The notes beneath the pieces are model-generated. The model ran no database searches. It worked only from the letters and a program-made list of their open reading frames with translations, and was not told where the DNA came from. Both the position numbers and the translations under genes were made by a program. This document shows positions 60,037 through 64,000 of a stretch of 64,000 nt of DNA, piece by piece. Where the stretch lies: positions 252,001 through 316,000 of the forward strand of contig JAQFVV010006626.1 in assembly GCA_028023455.1 (NCBI GenBank), read 5' to 3'. The stretch's first letter is position 1. Each line of letters opens with the position of its first letter. The DNA comes from Epiperipatus broadwayi (Eukaryota; Onychophora; Udeonychophora; Euonychophora; Peripatidae).

Positions 60037-62881
60037 TCATCTATTCTTCCATTCCATTCTCTTCCTTGCCCATCTCCTCAATTCCACATAAGCCTTTCTA
60101 TCTCTTATATCATCCAATAATGTCAATCTCTTCCATCCCTTCTTTTTAATTTCACTCACCATTCCCTCCAAAACATCTTTCACTAAACTATAATCTCTTC
60201 TTAATATATGTCCAATCCAGTTTCTCTTTCTCTCTCTGATATTTTCAATCAATCTTCTTTCCTCATTAACTCTTTTCAAAACTTCTTCATTTGTTACCCT
60301 ACTCATCCAACTGATGTTTTCCATTTTTCTCCAGGTCCACATCTCAAAAGCTTCCAAACGTTTCTTAATTCTATTACTCAATGTCCATGTCTCACAACCA
60401 TACAGTAATACACTCCACACATAACATTTGATTAATCTCTTCCTTAATTCTCTTTCCATAGGTCCACAAAATATCTTCTTTCTCTTTACAAATGTCACCT
60501 TTGCCAATGCTATTCTTCTTTTAATTTCATCTTCACTTCTTCCATCTTCACTCAAACAACTACCCAAATATCTAAATCCCTTCACCTGTTGAATCATGTC
60601 ATCATGGATTCCAATTTGCAGTCTTTTGCATCTCTCCCTATTCATAAACACTTAGTCTTTTCAATATTAATATTCATTCCATATGTGATACATCCTTCTT
60701 CCAATTTATTCAACATATTCTGAAGATCCTTTTCTTCCTCAGCAATAAGAGCCATATCATCTGCAAATCTTATACACTTTATTACTCTCCCTCCAACATA
60801 TGCTCCTCCACAGTCCAAATAATTATTTAGCATATCTTCTAAATAAACATTAAACAAAACAGGTGACATACTACACCCTTGCCTAACTCCACTTCCTATA
60901 TTCACTTCATCAGTCTCATTACACCGAAATCTAACTCTTATCCTTTGACCATTATACATAGTCCATATAAATCATCTTTCTTTCCAAAATAGTACTTTAT
61001 CTCTTAAGATAGACATCAGTTTATTCCAGCTTATTCTATCAAATGCCTTTTCTAAATCCATAAAACATATAGCAATTCCTTTATCTCTTTCAATATATCT
61101 TTCTGCAATTATCCTAACAATACCAATAGCATCTCTTGTGCTTTTCCCTTTCTGAAAACCAAACTGTTCTTCACCAATATAATAATCAACCTTCCCATAA
61201 ATCCTTTGAGTTAAAATCCTCAATAACACTTTAGAAACATGAGACAACAAACTTATTGTTCTATACTCTTCACATTTAACAGCGTTCTTCTTTTTAGCAA
61301 TTGGAATCACTATAGTTCTTAAAAAATCTTCAGGCCAAACCCCACTATTATATATCAAATTGCAAAATCCAACTATTTCCTTCATAGTAATTTCTCCCAT
61401 TTCTCTCAAAAATTATATAGGTATTGCATCAAATCCAACAGCCTTACCATTCTTCATTTGTGTGATTGCCTTTCTTACTTCATCCGGCAATATGTCCATA
61501 CCTCTATCATCTATTGCAACATCTTCTTCATTTTCTAGTTCATAACCAATTGAATTATTTCCTTTACTAAACAGATACCAAATATATTCTTTCCATTTTT
61601 TTAATATATCATTACTATCACTTAACCTCCTTCCATTCTTATCTGCAATCTCACTTACTACCCATGTCTTTTTTTCCCAAGTGATACTTCGTATTCTATC
61701 AAATGCCAGATCATATCTTTTCATCTGTTGAAGCCTTTCTATCTCTTTACATTCTTGCTCCAACCACTTTTCTTTTGCTAAATCTGTTTCTCTTCTCAAT
61801 TCATTATTAAATTTCCTATATGCCTTTTGCCCTTCCTCAGTATTTACATTCTTCCATCGTCTCCGCACTTCCATCTTTTCCAACATACCTTCAGTTATCC
61901 AAGGTCGTTTCACTTTTCTCACATGAATAATACCTATTTCATATTTTTCTATTTTCAAGAATCCTTTTTTTAATTCTATTCCAACACTCATCAGACCCAT
62001 TAATATATTTCCCATCCTGAACAATTCTTTTAAATTCATTTTCACATACTAAACCAAATTTTCCTTTTTTCATTTGTTTCAATTTATCTAAGTCCCATCT
62101 TGTGTATCTTTTCCCTCTTTTAATTCTTTTTAAACTCAGCTTTAATTTAGCCATCACCAAATTATGATCCGAATCTATACCAGCACCAGGCAAAGCATGT
62201 GAAGCCTTAATAGCATTCTTATATCTATCCTGAATCAATATATAATCAATTTGATAACGTTCTTTGTTACCTGGAGCTTTCCATGTATACAATCTTCTAA
62301 TATGATTTTTAAAACAAGTGTTTGCAATGACAAACCCATTCTCTTTACAAAATTGTACAAGTCGACTACCCCTTTCATTTCTTTTTCCAATACCATAATT
62401 TCCAACAATTTTTCCTTCCCTACTTTTCCCCACAACAGCATTCCAATCCTCCAATAGCAATATACATGATTTTTTTCCTTCACATTGAATGCTTTCTTCT
62501 ATCTTCTTATACATTTCATCAATTTCAATATCATCATGACTACTAGTTGGCATATAAACTTGTACAATTACCAAATCTCTAGGACTTGGCATTTATTCTC
62601 ATCACCATCAACATATTGTTAATACCATCAACCTTTGCCACACTATTCCATATTTTCTTCCTCACAGCAATGCCAACTCCATTAATTGACCTATCACCAC
62701 CTGAATAAAACAACTTTACATCTCCACTACTTACTTCTCCATATCCCTCCCATCTCACTTCACTTAATCCCATAACATCAATATTATTCAAATGCAACTC
62801 TCTTTTCAAATTCTCCATTTTCCCACCTCTCCTCAAAGATCTAACATTCCACGTTCCAATTCTCAGTGTATCCCCTCTCAA
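60037..62881 (-). pseudogene. LINE AP-type endonuclease and reverse transcriptase, broken
   Basis: Starts MRGDTLRIGTWNVRSLRRGG (62881 down), the RTE-type endonuclease start. It then has VMGLSEVRWEG, VQVYMPTSS, LLLEDWNAVVG (E for G in the usual GDWN), YQIDYILI and IDSDHNLVMAKL (SDH). RT: NGKAVGFDAIPI, then motif A CFMDLEKAFDRIS, motif B GVRQGCSMSPVLF and motif C IRFADDMALIAEE. The C-terminal part has LLYGCETWTLSNRIKKRLEA and NWIGHILRRD. Breaks: frameshifts near 62585, 61955 and 60648; in-frame stops at 61413 and 60972. The catalytic residues are otherwise kept, so this copy died recently compared with the other LINEs here. The ORF would nick A/T-rich targets and reverse transcribe its own RNA. 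Confidence 0.88.
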
Positions 62882-63445
62882 TGAATTATATTTATGAGGA
62901 TTTCACAGGTTGATGACCTGAGTAGCCTCATGTCCACTCCTGCTGGGCAAGACACCAAAGTTATTCTTAACTAAGGTCTCAACACCAAACATAATGATTC
63001 CTGTAGACATACTCATAATAAAACAAGGGAATTATAAGACAAAGTGTTTTCCCATTGCCTTCTTTGCCCAGCAATAACCTCTATAATAGGCTTAGTGTGC
63101 TAGCCAAATCCCTTAAAATGAAAATCCAACTACCGCTTCCTCCTCATCATTGTCACCTGTAGTGATCTTCCGCTGATTTGGAAGAATGCCATTGCTGACC
63201 CAGCAACCAGCGGGGTGTTGACTTATTTAATGGCAGAAAACACTGGCCATTATACATCCACCATCATAGGAATTGTGGCATTTTATAGAAGTAAACACAC
63301 CATTGTCTCCTTCACCACTTCCTGATAGCGAATGTTGTCCCATTGTCAGCGACTGCTTATTTACAGTACTCTGCTTATTCGCAGCTAACCTTCATATCTG
63401 AAGGCCATACCCCTATCCGCAACATGGGAATGCTCTGGGTGGCAA
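62882..63445 (-). other. 5' region of the RTE-like LINE
   Basis: On the minus strand this is visibly richer in G+C than the flanks (for example CAGCAGGAGTGGACATGAGG). It contains GAAGGCAATGGGAAAACAC (about 63065-63047), of the kind found upstream of many RTE-type ORFs. It presumably carries the element's internal promoter, but no specific signal can be named. Confidence 0.5.
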
Positions 63446-64000
63446 AATTTATTTTAATATTTAATAACATTCTATTTAAATAACTTGGTTCCTAAATAAT
63501 TATAATTACATTTTGAAAACGTTTTATAAACCTACACACTATTTATACCTGTACTCAGTTTTGTATCTATTTTAATAAAAAGTAAAATATAATATCAATA
63601 TTTTATTCATACCCTACACTATAGCGATATGCAATTATTGCTTAAGTTATATTCTAAAATGAACACTCTATAAGAATTTATTATCAATAAATCTATTAGA
63701 TAATTTCACATTTTACATTATCCAACCACATTATACATAAAACATACCATAGGTTTCTACTTGATATTTATTGACTTACAAGTATTGGTATTATTCAACT
63801 ACTTAAATCTCCAACCAATTGATTATAAAAATGGATTTTATAACAATTAAACTATATATGATGATAATTGGCAGTTATCCAGGCCAAAGATAACATTATG
63901 TTATACTAATCAATAAAATGTATGATCTCCCCTTCAAAGAAATTTAAAAGTAATTAAGACAGATTATTCTGACTATTGAGAGAACAAAATCTATTAATAT
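63446..64000. other. A+T-rich sequence to the window end, no gene seen
   Basis: Nothing recognised. Confidence 0.5.

Larger units (their letters stand above)
59985..63445 (-). mobile_element. Full-length RTE-like LINE
   Basis: The element reads on the minus strand from a G+C-richer 5' region (about 63445-62882) through endonuclease and RT to a 3' end of TTGATTGATTGATAA (about 59990) with short TTGA repeats, as RTE-type LINEs have. A single long ORF is expected; here it is broken five times. The 5' boundary is taken where the sequence turns A/T-rich and is approximate. Confidence 0.75.

Overview
The window looks like a piece of a very A+T-rich invertebrate (metazoan) nuclear genome. I see non-LTR retrotransposons of several clades, Penelope-like elements (PLEs), tRNA-derived SINEs with poly(A) tails, long (ATT)n and (TA)n microsatellites and fold-back elements. 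I see no operons, no bacterial-style genes and no convincing host protein-coding gene. The species cannot be named from the sequence alone. The longest open frames are pieces of reverse transcriptases, endonucleases and a retroelement ORF1; almost all are broken by stops or frameshifts.

Layout. 1-1.8 kb: the RT half of an RTE-like LINE. 2.8-3.3 kb: a nested inverted/direct repeat cluster beside (TA)n. 5.5-8.8 kb: small direct and fold-back repeats. 10.5-14.4 kb: a possible PLE tail, a SINE, and the 3' end of an L1/Tx1-like LINE lying between long (ATT)n tracts. 15.0-17.8 kb: a 2.7-kb non-coding repeat, with a second inverted copy at 43.7-46.4 kb. 18.0-22.7 kb: decayed LINE copies that carry RT motifs but no long open frame. 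25.1-30.0 kb: a nearly complete LINE with a PHD-finger plus SGNH-hydrolase ORF1 and an EN-RT ORF2. 31.6-33.3 and 36.4-38.1 kb: two copies of a 1.7-kb repeat. 33.9-34.7 and 54.5-55.2 kb: two copies of a TTAA-flanked piggyBac-like non-autonomous element. 38.3-40.8 kb: a PLE and a PLE-derived mini-element side by side. 46.7-50.5 kb: several fold-back elements and two LINE fragments. 52-57.2 kb: SINEs, PLE tail fragments, a ~225-bp tandem repeat and a solo LTR. 57.6-59.1 kb: a second PLE with a 380-residue open frame. 60.0-63.4 kb: a full-length but broken RTE-like LINE on the minus strand.

The most interesting signal is at the PLE ends. Every PLE copy here is preceded by an inverted copy of its own 3' end, so each forms a giant hairpin. 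In each arm the same ~40-nt segment can be folded as a hammerhead-ribozyme-like core: a UUGANRN strand, stem II, (G)AAA, a palindromic GUAC as stem III, then UU followed by a short stem I. Paired positions co-vary between copies. Hammerheads are known in PLEs; the altered core (U at position 3, an A at position 8 in two copies, one extra nucleotide before stem II) would be unusual. Two elements reduced to little more than this hairpin (40.25-40.77 and 55.75-55.98 kb) suggest that the tail alone can spread.
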